A DNA stretch of 64,000 bases from a bacterium. GTDB taxonomy: Bacteria; Desulfobacterota; Deferrisomatia; Deferrisomatales; Deferrisomataceae. A program made the translations under genes and the position numbers. Position 1 is the first letter of the stretch; each line of letters begins with the position of its first letter. This document shows, in pieces, positions 25,223-36,770 of the stretch. The notes under the pieces are model-generated. The model saw only the letters and a list, made by a program, of their open reading frames with translations. It was not told the origin of the DNA and ran no database searches. Location: the NCBI GenBank assembly GCA_027021615.1, contig JALUTY010000126.1, positions 1 through 64,000 on the forward strand. The letters run 5' to 3'.

Positions 25223-26410
25223 TCAATCCAGCAGCTCCTGGGCCGCGGCCAGTAGCACCGCCACGCCCACGGGCAGGCACCGCTCGTCCAGGTCGAACCG
25301 GGGGCTGTGCAGCGGCTCGGCCCGGGTGGGGTCGGCGCTCGCGCCCAGCTGGAGGTAGCAGCCCGGCACCCGGTCCAGGATGAACCCCATGTCCTCGGCC
25401 CCCATGGTGCGGTGGCCCGGCCGCACGGCCCCCTCCCCGAGCACAGCGGCCACGGCCCGGCCGACCCGCCGGGTCACCTCGGGGTCGTTGCGGGTCACCG
25501 GATAGCCCTGGCCCCGCTCCATGCGGAATCCCCCCCGGTGGGCCGAGGCCACCCCCTTGCCCACCCGCTCGATCCCATCGAGCAGATGCTCGCGCAGGCC
25601 CGGGTCGAAGGCCCGCAGGGTGGCCAGGAGCTCCACCTCGTCGGGGATCACGTTCTCCACCGCGCCCCCCCGCACGGCCCCCACCGTGAACACCGCCGGG
25701 TCCATGGGATCGGTCTCCCGGCTCACCAGGCTCTGGAACGCCAGGATCCCCTCGGCCGCCATCACCACCGGATCCACGCACAGGTGGGGCAGGGCGCCGT
25801 GGCCGCCCTGCCCCTCGAACACCAGCCGCAGCCGGTCCATGCTGGCCATGACCGGCCCCGGCGACACGCCGACCGTCCCCACCGGAAACCCCGGCCACAC
25901 GTGCAAGGCCACAGCCACATCCACCGGATACCGGTCCAGCAGCCCCTCCTCTAGGAGCCGCTCGGCACCGCCGCCCCCCTCCTCGGCCGGCTGGAACACC
26001 ATCACCACCCGTCCTTCGGGCCGGACCTCGCCCGTGGCCAGGCAGTCGGCCACGGCAAGCAGGATCGCCGCGTGGGCATCGTGGCCGCAGGCGTGCATCC
26101 GGCCGGGGTGCTCCGAGGAGAACGCGAGCCCCGTGGCCTCGGTCACCGGCAGCCCGTCCAGGTCGGCCCGCAGCATCACGCCCGGCCCGCCCTGGCCGAA
26201 CACGGCCACCCCGCCGGTGCCCCCGGCGAACCGCTCGAGGCCCACCCCCCGCTCCCGCAGAAACGCCTCCACGAAGGCGGTGGTCTTCTCCTCCTGGAAC
26301 CCGGGCTCCGGAATCCGGTGCAAGGCTCGGCGAAGCGACACCACCAGCTCGCCCCGGGCCCGCGCCGCCTCGCCGGCCGGGCCCGCCAGATTCACCCTTC
26401 CCGGGCTCAC
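25223..26410 (-). CDS. M20-family amidohydrolase
   Basis: A 395-residue metallohydrolase. The metal and catalytic motifs are MHACGHDAHAAILLAVA, FQPAEEGGGGAE and LHVWPGFPVGTVG. HRIPEPGFQE near the N-terminus is typical of the IAA-amino-acid hydrolase/hippurate hydrolase group. Possible roles are N-acyl amino acid or N-acyl diaminopimelate deacylation; a role in arginine metabolism beside argC is only suggested by position. GTG 26410 overlaps the thioesterase stop by GTGA. Confidence 0.85.
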   Translation of the reverse strand: MSPGRVNLAGPAGEAARARGELVVSLRRALHRIPEPGFQEEKTTAFVEAFLRERGVGLERFAGGTGGVAVFGQGGPGVMLRADLDGLPVTEATGLAFSSEHPGRMHACGHDAHAAILLAVADCLATGEVRPEGRVVMVFQPAEEGGGGAERLLEEGLLDRYPVDVAVALHVWPGFPVGTVGVSPGPVMASMDRLRLVFEGQGGHGALPHLCVDPVVMAAEGILAFQSLVSRETDPMDPAVFTVGAVRGGAVENVIPDEVELLATLRAFDPGLREHLLDGIERVGKGVASAHRGGFRMERGQGYPVTRNDPEVTRRVGRAVAAVLGEGAVRPGHRTMGAEDMGFILDRVPGCYLQLGASADPTRAEPLHSPRFDLDERCLPVGVAVLLAAAQELLD

Positions 26411-26856
26411 GGGTGGGGCGACCGCAGGAACACCATCTCGGTGACCCGCAGGATGTCGTCGTGCCCCTGGGTCACCTCCACCACGATCCGGGCAATCCGG
26501 CCCTGGGTGTCCACCACGTGGGCCGAGGCCACCGTGTCCTGAGACGGATCCGCACCCTTCACGAAGTGGATCTCGCAGTTCAACGGCAGGCCCACGAACC
26601 CCAGGGTGTTGGCCGCCGCGGCCATCACCTGCTCGGCCAATGAGAACAGGGCGCCCGTGTGCACGAACCCCAGAAAGTTGGGCAGAAGCTCCCCGGCCGG
26701 CAACCGCGCCCGGGCCCGGCCCGGCTCCAGGGTCTCGTAGGCGATGCCCAGCTCCTTGGCCAAGGCCGAGCCTTCCAGAGCCGTGCGCAGGCCCTCCAGG
26801 TCCTCCGCTGCGATCGCTTCGAGCACCGGTTCGGGCAGTTCGAGTCGAGAGGGCAT
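26407..26856 (-). CDS. PaaI/hotdog-fold thioesterase
   Basis: A 149-residue single-domain hotdog protein. PNFLGFVHTGALFSLAEQVM contains the HxGALFxLAE signature that binds the acyl-CoA or acyl-carrier thioester. GGAGGAGGC precedes ATG 26856. The frame extension to 27003 runs into the lpxK region. It sits between lpxK and the amidohydrolase and may edit stray acyl groups. Confidence 0.75.
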   Translation of the reverse strand: MPSRLELPEPVLEAIAAEDLEGLRTALEGSALAKELGIAYETLEPGRARARLPAGELLPNFLGFVHTGALFSLAEQVMAAAANTLGFVGLPLNCEIHFVKGADPSQDTVASAHVVDTQGRIARIVVEVTQGHDDILRVTEMVFLRSPHP

Positions 26857-26944
26857 GAGCCTCCTCCTTGATCGAAAGGACAAGGGGAACCGCCGGCCCA
26901 TGATGCCGCGGGCCCGGCCGGACCGCAACCCCGCTTGCCGGCAC

Positions 26945-28057
26945 TCACCCGCGTCCGGCCGTCTCCATCGCACGGCCCAGGGCCGCCTCCAGCACGGCCT
27001 CATCGTTCACCCGGAGCCGGATGGCCAGGGCGTAGGTGGGGGCCTCGGCCGGCACGGGTCCGGCGAGCCGGACCGCGTCCTTCTCGGTGGTCACCAGGGC
27101 CTCGGCGTTGACCAGGCGGGCCCAGCGGGCGAGCTGCTCCCGATCCTCCTCGGAGTAGGGGTGGTGATCCGGGAACGGGACCGCCTCCACCACCCGCAGC
27201 CCCAGGGCGTCCAGGTCGCGGAAGAACGCCGAGGGGTCTCCGATGCCGGCAAAGGCCAGGATCTTCCGGCCCCGCAGGACGTCCAGATCCAGGGGCTCGC
27301 CGCCGGCCAGGTCGGTCCAGCCGGCCGGATCATGGGAGGTGGTCAGGATCGGGGCCTCGGGCGCGTACCGGCCCACCAGCTCCCGGGTTCGCTCGATCCG
27401 GCCGGCCGGCACCCCCCGGGTGCGGGTGAGCAGCACCAAGTCCGCGTCAGCCAAGGCCCGGGGGGATTCCCGCAGCAGCCCCCGGGGCAGGCACCACCCG
27501 TTGCCGAAGGGGTTCTGCACGTCCACCGTGACCACGTCCAGGTGTCGGCGGAGCCGCAGGTGCTGGAATCCGTCATCCAGCACCAGGGCCTGGGCCCCCA
27601 GATCCACCGCCGCCCCGGCCGTGCGCCTCCGGTCAGCCCCCACCACCACGGCCACCTCGGGCAGCCGCCTCGCCAGGAGCACGGGCTCGTCCCCGGCCTG
27701 CCGCCAGTCGGCCACCTCGCCCCGGCCGTCCGAGACCACCGTGACCGGCCCTTCGGCCCGGCCGCCGTACCCCCGGCTCAGCACCGCCGGCCGCACCCCC
27801 CGGGCCAACAGGAGCCGGCAGATCCGCTCCACGCAGGGGGTCTTGCCCGTGCCGCCCACGGCCACGTTGCCCACCGAGATCACGGGCACCCCCGGGTCCT
27901 CGGACCGCAGCACCCCCCGGCGGTAGGCCCAGCGCCGGGCCGCCTGGATCTGGGCGTACCCCCACCCCGCCGCGGCCAACGGCGCGAGAAGGACCCGCGA
28001 CCCCGCACCGAGGGCGGGCCGGGACAGGAGATCCTTCACCCAGAAGTACAGGGACAT
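26945..28057 (-). CDS. lpxK: Tetraacyldisaccharide 4'-kinase
   Basis: This 370-residue kinase phosphorylates the 4' position of the lipid A disaccharide. An N-terminal membrane-associated segment precedes the Walker A GNVAVGGTGKT (63-73). SRGYGGR follows, and DDGFQHLRLRRHLDVV is the family's DGFQH motif. It overlaps the upstream waaA by 22 bp. It is near the end of the envelope operon. Confidence 0.95.
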   Translation of the reverse strand: MSLYFWVKDLLSRPALGAGSRVLLAPLAAAGWGYAQIQAARRWAYRRGVLRSEDPGVPVISVGNVAVGGTGKTPCVERICRLLLARGVRPAVLSRGYGGRAEGPVTVVSDGRGEVADWRQAGDEPVLLARRLPEVAVVVGADRRRTAGAAVDLGAQALVLDDGFQHLRLRRHLDVVTVDVQNPFGNGWCLPRGLLRESPRALADADLVLLTRTRGVPAGRIERTRELVGRYAPEAPILTTSHDPAGWTDLAGGEPLDLDVLRGRKILAFAGIGDPSAFFRDLDALGLRVVEAVPFPDHHPYSEEDREQLARWARLVNAEALVTTEKDAVRLAGPVPAEAPTYALAIRLRVNDEAVLEAALGRAMETAGRG

Positions 28058-29343
28058 GGGAACCCGTCGCGCAAGGCCTCCTCCAACGCCTCCAGGGCCC
28101 TCCGGGTCGCGCCCCGGTTGCGTCCGAACAGGGCCAGGGACGCCGCCCTCACCCGTTCCGGGTCGCCGGTGAGGTACGGCTCCAAGACGGCCGCGAGCCC
28201 CTCGGGATCCCGGACCTCGGTGCCCAGCCCGTGCGCCCGGATCTCCGCCACCAGGTCGCGGATGTTCGCCGTGTGGGGGCCGAGGACCACCGGCACCCCC
28301 CAGACGAGGGCCTCCAGGGGGTTGTGGCCGCCCACCGGCGCGAGGGTCCCCCCCACGTAGGCAGCCGCCGCCGCCCCGTACAGGTGGGGCAGCACCCCGA
28401 ACCGGTCCACTATCAGGGCCCTGCCCTCCCCCAGGGCCCGGCGCACCGCCTCCCCGCCCCGGCCGGCCGCGTCGGTCCAGCGGACCGGCTCCACCCCCTC
28501 CGACCGGAGCTCCTCCTCGGCCTGGGCCAGCCGCTCCAGATGGCGCGGGGCCACCACCAGCCCGGCCCGCACCCCCCTTCGGGACAGCCGCCGGACGGCC
28601 CGGGCCACGGCCCGTTCCTCACCCGGGTGGGTCGATCCGGCCACCACCACCGGCAGCCCTTCCGCGGCCTGCCGTAGCAACCGGGTGGCCGGGTGGAACG
28701 GGTCCGGGTCCGGGAGGTCGAACTTCAGGTTTCCGCCCACCTCGACCCGGTCCGGCGGCGCCCCCAGGGCGAGAAACCGCCGGGCGTGGACCTCGGACTG
28801 AGCCTGGATGCGTCGAAACGCACCGAGCACCGGGGCGAGGAACGACCTCACCCGGCGGTACCGGGGAAACGACCGGTCCGAGATCCGGGCGTTCACCAGC
28901 AGAACCGGCACGCGCTGCCCCCGCAAGGCCCCCAGGAAGCCGGGCCAGAGCTCCGTTTCCACCAGGATCACCGCCCGGGGCCGAAGCCGGGCGACCACGT
29001 GGCCGAGCCACGGCAGGGGATCCAGGGGCAGCAGCCTTCCCCACGCAGGGGCCCCGGCCAGCTCGGCGGCCACCTGGGCTCCGGCGGGGCTCGTGGCGGT
29101 CACGACCACCCGGCGTCCCCGGGTCCGGAGCTGCCGCACCAGGGGGGCGGCAGCCCGAAGCTCCCCCACGCTCGCGCCGTGGACCCACACGCATCGGCGC
29201 GGAGGATCGGTCCACAGACCCAATCTCTGGCCCCACCCCGCGCGATACCGGGGATCGGTGAGGGCCCGGGCGGCCAACACCGGGGCGGCCGCCAGCACCC
29301 CCGCGGTTCCCACGGCCCGGTACAGCGCCAGGAACGCGCTCAC
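28036..29343 (-). CDS. waaA: 3-deoxy-D-manno-octulosonic acid transferase
   Basis: A 435-residue membrane-anchored GT30 glycosyltransferase that adds Kdo to lipid IVA. The catalytic base Glu is in WVHGASVGE (Glu61). The C-terminal CMP-Kdo site includes VAGSTHPGEE and GGTLAPVGGHNPLEAL. GTG 29343 overlaps the upstream acyltransferase stop by GTGA. Confidence 0.95.
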   Translation of the reverse strand: MSAFLALYRAVGTAGVLAAAPVLAARALTDPRYRAGWGQRLGLWTDPPRRCVWVHGASVGELRAAAPLVRQLRTRGRRVVVTATSPAGAQVAAELAGAPAWGRLLPLDPLPWLGHVVARLRPRAVILVETELWPGFLGALRGQRVPVLLVNARISDRSFPRYRRVRSFLAPVLGAFRRIQAQSEVHARRFLALGAPPDRVEVGGNLKFDLPDPDPFHPATRLLRQAAEGLPVVVAGSTHPGEERAVARAVRRLSRRGVRAGLVVAPRHLERLAQAEEELRSEGVEPVRWTDAAGRGGEAVRRALGEGRALIVDRFGVLPHLYGAAAAAYVGGTLAPVGGHNPLEALVWGVPVVLGPHTANIRDLVAEIRAHGLGTEVRDPEGLAAVLEPYLTGDPERVRAASLALFGRNRGATRRALEALEEALRDGFPCPCTSG

Positions 29344-29980
29344 GGCGGCACCCACCCGACGCGGGCGTCGGCCCGCTGGGTGGCCCGGCCGATCGCCCCC
29401 TGGATCACCGCCCGGACCCGCCCGATCGGCTCCCTGTGGTCGAACCGCAACGGTGGCCCCAGCACCAGCTCCACCCTGCCGAACGGAAGCGGGACCTGGA
29501 ACCGGTCCCACGACGGAGCCACCCACCTCCGGGAGTAGGCCACCCCCACCGGCACCACGGGAACGCCGCTACGGACGGCGGCCATCGCCACCCCCGGCTG
29601 GACCCGGTACCGGGGGCCTCGGGGCCCGTCCGGGGTCAGGGCCACGTCCCGGCCCGATGCGAGGTGGCGCAGCACCCCCCGCAGAGCCATGGCTCCGCCC
29701 CGGGACGAGGACCCCCGGATCGACACGTACCCGAACCGCTCGACGATCCGGGAGATCAGCTCGCCGTCGTCGCTGCGGCTGATAACCACCCCGATGCCCT
29801 GGTCCCGATAGGGTACCAGGGGGCCCAGGAGCCGGTTGTGCCAGAACGCCCACAACACCGGGCCCTCGCCCCGAGCGGCCTCGACCGCTGCCCTGCCGAT
29901 GATCCGGTACCGGCTGGTCCGTCCCACCACCCCCAGATACCCGGCCCCCGCCCGGCATGCCCAGCCCAACGCCGTGGGGT

Positions 29981-29984
<4 letters not shown>
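29340..29984 (-). CDS. DUF374-type lysophospholipid acyltransferase-like protein
   Basis: A 214-residue protein of the DUF374 family. It shows FWHNRLLGPL (histidine box) and TPDGPRGPRYRVQPG. The family resembles lipid acyltransferases and is often found beside waaA and msbA, where it probably adds an acyl chain to Kdo-lipid IVA. The GTG at 29984 is chosen because it overlaps msbA by GTGA; an upstream ATG at 30014 lies inside msbA. Confidence 0.8.
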
Positions 29985-31767
<1,783 letters not shown>

Positions 31768-31771
<4 letters not shown>

Positions 31772-32859
31772 CCCCGCCCCTCCAGAAACCGGACGACCCG
31801 TTCGGCAGCCCGGCGGGCCGCCCCCGGCTCTCCCACCTTCCGGCGCACCTCGTCCAACCCCCCGATCATCCGGGCCCGGGTCTCGGCGTCACCGAGCAGG
31901 CGCGCCGCGGCCCGGACCACATGGCCCGCCGGCCGTTGCACGAACTCGGGTACCACTTCCCGGCCCGCGATCAGGTTGGGCAGGGCCACGAACGGAACCC
32001 GGACGAGCAGCCGGCCCAGCCAGTACGTGAGGGGATTCACCCGGTACACCACCACCGTGGGCACCCCCACCAGGGCGCACTCCAAGGCGGCCGTACCCGA
32101 GGCGGCGATCACCAGCTCGCTGCGCTCCATCACCCCCAGGGCGTCATCGGTGAACTCCACCCCGCGTGCCCCCCCGAACCACCCCCGCTCTACCCCGGCC
32201 GCCAACGGCACCGTGAACCGCAAGGGCCGGTGCCGGGCCAGCTCGTCCGCGACCCGCAGCAACAGGGGCCAGATCCGGAGGATCTCCCCCTTGCGGCTTC
32301 CGGGCAAGAGCCCCACCCGTCCCGGCTCCGGGCTCCAGCGCCGACCCGCTACGTGGTCGGCCACGGGCGAGCCCACGTACGAAACCGACACCCCCCGGTC
32401 CCTCCAGTACGGCTCCTCGAACGGCAGGATCACCAGGGCCTCGTCCACCCGCTGCCGGACCTTGCGGACCCGCCAGCGGCCCCAGGCCCACACCTTGGGG
32501 GGGATGTAGTACACCACGGGGATCCCGAGCCGCCGCGCCCGGGCCGCCAGGGCCAGGTTAAACCCGCCGAAATCCACGGGGAGAAAAAGGTCGGGGCGGT
32601 CGGCGAGGAAACGGCGGACAACGGCCCTCCGGGCACGCAGCAGCGCGGGGAGGCGGCCGGCCGCCTCCAGGAGCCCCATGGCTGACAGGGTCTCCGAAGG
32701 GATCAGGATCTCGGCCCCGGCCCCGGACAGGCGCGCGCCCCCCACCGCCCAGGCCCGGAACCGCACGCCCTGGTCCGCGAGGGCTCCCAGCAGGTTCGCC
32801 GCGTGCAGGTCCCCCGAGGCCTCGCCGGCGGAGACCGCCAGCACCGGTTCAGAACGCAA
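31768..32859 (-). CDS. lpxB: Lipid-A-disaccharide synthase
   Basis: A 363-residue GT19 enzyme that joins UDP-2,3-diacylglucosamine and lipid X. It contains VSAGEASGDLHAANL at the N-terminus, FGGFNLALA, and LLPGSRKGEI and ASGTAALECALVGVP in the C-terminal half. The start is TTG 32859, giving an 11-bp overlap with lpxI; GTG 32844 is the alternative and would remove five residues. Neither has a clear ribosome site. Confidence 0.93.
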
Positions 32860-33649
32860 GGATCGTCAGGTTGTGGCGGTCGGCCAGGGCCACCGCCTCG
32901 TCTTGCTGGAAGAAGAAGGTCTTCCCCCCCTCGATGGCCAGCACCCGAGCCCGGGCGTCGAGGCAGGCCACGATCGTTTCGAGCCCCACCGCGGGCACGT
33001 CGAACCGCAGATCCTGGTGAGGCTTGGCCACCTTCACCACCACCACGTCCCCGTTGCCCAGGCTGCCCCCCCGCCGGATCGCCTGGTCGGTGCCCTCGAT
33101 CGCCTCCACCGCCAGCACCGCCCCCCGCTTGACCACCACGGTCTGCCCGATGTCCAGATCCCCCATGGACCGGGCGATCTCGGTCCCGAACGACACGTCG
33201 GACCGCTCCTCATCGGTGGGGTGGCGCCTCGTGAACACCCCTTGCGCCGGCAGGTACTCGTCCATGTAGGTGGTCTGGGGCAGCAGCTCGATGCCCTCCT
33301 GGGCCAGGACCTCGGCCACCTTGAGCATGATGGTGTCGTCCTTGCGGTCCCGGAGGCCCCACAACAGGGTCAGGGCCTTCACGTCGGGCCGGAAGTCCCG
33401 GAAGATCCGGCCTTTGTGGACCTTTCCGACCACCACGGCCCGGGTCACCTTCTCCCTGGAGAGGAATCTCAGGAGCCGGCCCACCTTGCCCAGAGGCATC
33501 CAGTGGACCTGCTCGGCCTCCTCCTCGATGGCCGGATCGGCCTCCTCCTGCAGGGCCACCACCACCGGTTCCACGCCCCGCTTGCGGGCCTCCCGCACGA
33601 ACAGCCGGGGAAACTCCCCTGCCCCCGCGATCACCGCGATGCGATCCAT
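32849..33649 (-). CDS. lpxI: UDP-2,3-diacylglucosamine pyrophosphatase, LpxI type
   Basis: A 266-residue protein of the LpxI (DUF1009) family, which replaces LpxH in many non-enterobacteria. It begins MDRIAVIAGAGEFPRLFVRE; the C-terminal domain has VVVKRGAVLAVEAIEGTDQA and DVPAVGLETI. It hydrolyses UDP-2,3-diacyl-GlcN to lipid X. It lies 2 bp after lpxA and overlaps lpxB. The only LpxH/I function seen in the window is this one. Confidence 0.93.
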   Translation of the reverse strand: MDRIAVIAGAGEFPRLFVREARKRGVEPVVVALQEEADPAIEEEAEQVHWMPLGKVGRLLRFLSREKVTRAVVVGKVHKGRIFRDFRPDVKALTLLWGLRDRKDDTIMLKVAEVLAQEGIELLPQTTYMDEYLPAQGVFTRRHPTDEERSDVSFGTEIARSMGDLDIGQTVVVKRGAVLAVEAIEGTDQAIRRGGSLGNGDVVVVKVAKPHQDLRFDVPAVGLETIVACLDARARVLAIEGGKTFFFQQDEAVALADRHNLTILAF

Positions 33650-33651
33650 GG

Positions 33652-34431
33652 TCAGCGCGTCACTCCCCGTTCCGATCGTTCCAGGAACTCCACGAACCGG
33701 CGCACCTCGGTCACCTCGAAGTCCGGACCGGCCCGCACCTCTGCCAGCGCCTTCTCCAGGGTCATCTTGGACCGGAACACGGTCCGGTAGGCTCGCCTCA
33801 GGGCCTTGAGGGCCTCGTCCCCGAAGCCCCTGCGTTTGAGCCCGGTGAGGTTCAGGCCGAACAGCTTGGCCCGGTTCCCCGCGGCCGACACGAACGGCGG
33901 CACGTCCAGGGTCACGGCCGAGCAGCCGCCGATGAACGCATGGGCCCCGATGCGCACGAACTGGTGCACGGCCGACAGCCCCCCCAAGATGGCCCAGTCC
34001 TCCACCACCACGTGACCCGCCAGGTTCACGGCGTTGGCCAGGATCACGTGGTCCCCCAGCTGGCAGTCGTGAGCCACGTGGCTGTAGGCCATCAGGAGGC
34101 AGTCGGCTCCCACCCGGGTCACCCCGCCCCCCCCGGCCGTGCCGATGTTCACGGTGGTGAACTCCCGGATCACGGTGCGGTCGCCGATCTCCAGGTGAGC
34201 CTCCTCCCCGCCGTACTTGAGATCCTGGGGGATCGTTCCCACCGAGGCAAACGGGAACACCCGGCACCCCTCCCCCAGGGTGGTCCAGCCCTCCACCACG
34301 GCGTGGGCCCCGATGGTGGCGCCCGTGCCGATCTTCACGTGGGGCCCGATCACGGCAAAGGGCCCGATCTCTACAGCTTCGGCGATCTCGGCCCCTTCGG
34401 CCACGACAGCCCTCGGGTCGATCTTGCTCAC
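33652..34431 (-). CDS. lpxA: UDP-N-acetylglucosamine acyltransferase
   Basis: A 259-residue left-handed beta-helix with many hexapeptide repeats. The catalytic His is in SHVAHDCQLGDH. The C-terminal helices carry LKRRGF. It catalyses the first step of lipid A synthesis from 3-hydroxyacyl-ACP. GTG 34431 (VSKIDPRAVV) is chosen: GAGGAG lies 9 bp upstream and the family usually starts just before the helix. An ATG 21 bp further up (34452) is possible. Confidence 0.93.
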   Translation of the reverse strand: MSKIDPRAVVAEGAEIAEAVEIGPFAVIGPHVKIGTGATIGAHAVVEGWTTLGEGCRVFPFASVGTIPQDLKYGGEEAHLEIGDRTVIREFTTVNIGTAGGGGVTRVGADCLLMAYSHVAHDCQLGDHVILANAVNLAGHVVVEDWAILGGLSAVHQFVRIGAHAFIGGCSAVTLDVPPFVSAAGNRAKLFGLNLTGLKRRGFGDEALKALRRAYRTVFRSKMTLEKALAEVRAGPDFEVTEVRRFVEFLERSERGVTR

Positions 34432-34546
34432 GATGTCTTTCTCCTCGCCCATACGGCCGAAACGGGGGGGACGGGCGAACCCGCCTCGCCGAAGCCCGGT
34501 GGTGGGCCCCACCGCCCGAAGTTCGGCCGTTGGCTCTTGGATGGGA

Positions 34547-34981
34547 TCATCCCCCGGTGATCACGGCCGAAAGGTGGGCTGCGGTAGCCACCTCCCCGTC
34601 CACCCGGGCCTCGGCATTGAAGCTCCAGAACCCCTGGCGTCGCTTCTCCACCCGCACGTGGAGCCGAAGCTGGTCCCCGGGCACCACGGGCCGGCGGAAC
34701 CGCACCCGGTCGATGCCCCGGAACAGCATGAGCTTTCCCTCCACGCACTCCTGGGTGGTTTGCAGCGCCAAAATGCCCCCCGCCTGCGCCAGGGCCTCCA
34801 CAATGAGCACCCCCGGCATGATCGGCCGCCCCGGGAAGTGGCCGGTGAAAAACGGCTCGTTCACGGTGACGTTCTTGAGGGCCTCGATGCGGTCGCCGGG
34901 GACCAGATCCACCACCCGGTCCACCAGCAGGAAGGGGTAGCGGTGGGGCAGACACGAGAGAATCTGCTGGATGTCGATCAT
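34547..34981 (-). CDS. fabZ: 3-hydroxyacyl-ACP dehydratase
   Basis: A 144-residue hotdog dehydratase. LPHRYPFLLVDRV and the catalytic loop HFPGRPIMPGVLIVEALAQA (His and Glu) are diagnostic of FabZ. It dehydrates 3-hydroxyacyl-ACP in fatty acid elongation and competes with LpxA and LpxD for the same substrate. It lies between lpxD and lpxA as in many Gram-negatives. The 115-bp gap to lpxA shows only a trace of heptamer sequence. Confidence 0.95.
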   Translation of the reverse strand: MIDIQQILSCLPHRYPFLLVDRVVDLVPGDRIEALKNVTVNEPFFTGHFPGRPIMPGVLIVEALAQAGGILALQTTQECVEGKLMLFRGIDRVRFRRPVVPGDQLRLHVRVEKRRQGFWSFNAEARVDGEVATAAHLSAVITGG

Positions 34982-35014
34982 CGGTCCTCCTCATCAACCC
35001 GGCGGATCACCAGG

Positions 35015-35350
35015 CGCTCTTGATCCCTGACCAGAAGGGCAAGGGCCCTGTCGGAGAGCCGGACGCGGCCCTTTATTTACTCCGGCGGCTAAATAGACGC
35101 GCTCAGGGGCGTGGGGCCTGCTGGAGCGCCGGGCGTGGCTCCGACAGTGGCTGTCTCCGGAACTCAGCCTGCGCTTGGTGCTCTTCCGGCCTCGGGGACT
35201 CCGAAAATGCCCGCACTTCAGCCGCATTTCATCCCCTGGGGCTGAGTGCCGGAGGCAGCGTAAGCCGGATGCCGCACTCACGCACGGCCGGAGGCAGGCC
35301 CCACGCCCCTGCGACCACCTGCGCGCCTCTATCGTTGCCGGGTTCATAAC
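35015..35350. repeat. Family D copy D2, inserted beside a truncated D copy
   Basis: 35015-35074 is the left part of a D element (CCTGTCGGAGAGCCGGACGC). At about 35075 a second D copy begins (ACTCCGGCGGCTAAATAGAC) and ends near 35350 (GCCGGGTTCATAA). D2 has a divergent core (TGGCTGTCTCC, GGCAGCGTAAGCCGGATG) shared with 56840-57020. Confidence 0.6.
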
Positions 35351-35611
35351 CCGGCGGGCAAATAGGCGCCAATGCTCCCTGATTGGAGGGGCAGGGGACC
35401 TGCCGGAGAGACGGGCGCGGCCCCTTAGCTCGCCGTGCAGCGCCTCTGACGCTCGGACCGCGAAACGGTTCGGATTCCACCGAGCTGTCATGAACCCAGC
35501 TCTTCGGCCCCGTGCCTGCGCGGCGAATCTCAATGCCTGGCTTCGCGCCCGGCCGCAGCCAGGTCCCTTGCCCCGCCCTCCGAGGCACGTCTACTCTTTC
35601 GCCGGATCAAT
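35343..35611. repeat. Family D copy D3
   Basis: Its left end is TTCATAACCCGGCGGGCAAA, overlapping the right end of D2. Its right end is TTTCGCCGGATCAAT. It has the shared core (CTTAGCTCGCCGTGCAGCGC). The right end supplies the last seven codons and the stop of lpxD. Confidence 0.65.
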
Positions 35612-36655
35612 AGAAGGCGAGGGGGCCGCCTGGTCCCGGACCCGGGCCTCCAGCTCGGCCAACCGCCGCTCCATGGCCTTCATCTCCCGCCGCAGCTCCG
35701 GCAGGCGCTTGACCACCGCCTGGGCCCGCAGCCACTCCCCGTGGGGAATGGCCGGGCTGCCCGACACCACGGCCCCCGCCGGCACGTCGGACCCGATGCC
35801 CGACTGGGCCCCCACCATGGCGCCGTCCCCGACCCGCAGGTGGCCGGCCACCCCCACCTGACCGGCGAGCACCACCCGGTGACCGATCCGGGTGGAGCCG
35901 CTCACCCCCACCTGGGCCACGATCAGGCAGTCCTCCCCCACGGTCACGTTGTGCCCGATCTGCACCAGGTTGTCGATCTTGGTGCCCCGGCCGATCCGGG
36001 TCTCCCCCAGGGCAGCGCGGTCGATGGTGGTGTTCGCGCCCACCTCCACGTCGTCCTCCAGCACCACCCGACCCACCTGGGGGATCGGCACGTGACGGTG
36101 GCCGTCCCGGGCGTATCCGTACCCGTCCGAGCCCACCACCGCACCTGGCTGGAGCACCACCCGGTCCCCCAGCACACACTCCTCCCGAACCACGGCGTTG
36201 GCGTGGAGCACGCAGTTCCGGCCCAGCCGGGCGCCACGGCCCACGTACACCCCGGGGTACAGGATGGTGCCGGCTCCCACCCGGGCGCCGGCGTCCACCC
36301 GACTCCCGGGCAGGGCCGTCACCCCCTCTTCCAGGCCGGCCTCCGGATGGATCCAAGCCCCTTCGTGCACCCCCGGCTCGGGCCGGGGACGCGGATGCAG
36401 CAGCTCCACCGCCCGCGCGAAGGCCAGGTACGGGTTCTCGGTCACCAGGGCGGCCGGCCCCTCCACGGCCTCGGCCGGCGCCACGATCACGGCGGCGGCC
36501 CGGGTGGTGGCCAGGAGCGGCCGGTACTTGGGGTTCGACAGGAACGACACCTCGCCGGGCCCGGCCCGATCGAGAGTGGCCACCCCCACCACCTCCACCT
36601 CAGGGGCGCCCCGCAGCTCGGCTCCCAGCTTCTCCGCCAACTCACCCAGTGTCAT
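35591..36655 (-). CDS. lpxD: UDP-3-O-acylglucosamine N-acyltransferase
   Basis: A 354-residue enzyme. The N-terminal uridine-binding domain (VATLDRAGPGEVSFLSNPKY) is followed by a hexapeptide beta-helix; the catalytic His is in LVQIGHNVTVGE. A C-terminal coiled coil ends in AAPSPSIDPAKE. The last residues (SIDPAKE) and the stop lie inside the end of repeat D3. ATG 36655 gives the usual MTLGELAEKLG start. Confidence 0.95.
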   Translation of the reverse strand: MTLGELAEKLGAELRGAPEVEVVGVATLDRAGPGEVSFLSNPKYRPLLATTRAAAVIVAPAEAVEGPAALVTENPYLAFARAVELLHPRPRPEPGVHEGAWIHPEAGLEEGVTALPGSRVDAGARVGAGTILYPGVYVGRGARLGRNCVLHANAVVREECVLGDRVVLQPGAVVGSDGYGYARDGHRHVPIPQVGRVVLEDDVEVGANTTIDRAALGETRIGRGTKIDNLVQIGHNVTVGEDCLIVAQVGVSGSTRIGHRVVLAGQVGVAGHLRVGDGAMVGAQSGIGSDVPAGAVVSGSPAIPHGEWLRAQAVVKRLPELRREMKAMERRLAELEARVRDQAAPSPSIDPAKE

Positions 36656-36661
36656 GGCGAT

Positions 36662-36770
36662 TCCTGGTAACTTCGGTCGTCGGTCTACGGTCGTCGGTCG
36701 AGCCGGCTCTCGAGCTGCCGCCCCTACTTCGGGCGGCATGGGGTCTGCTGGAGAGCCGCGGGCGGCAGGC
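36662..36770. repeat. Family E fragment between lpxD and skp
   Basis: It begins TAACTTCGGTCGTCGGTC with a heptamer array (CGGTCTA, CGGTCGT, CGGTCGA) and ends in half a core arm (GGCATGGGGTCTGCTGGAGA). The second half of the core is missing. Confidence 0.65.
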
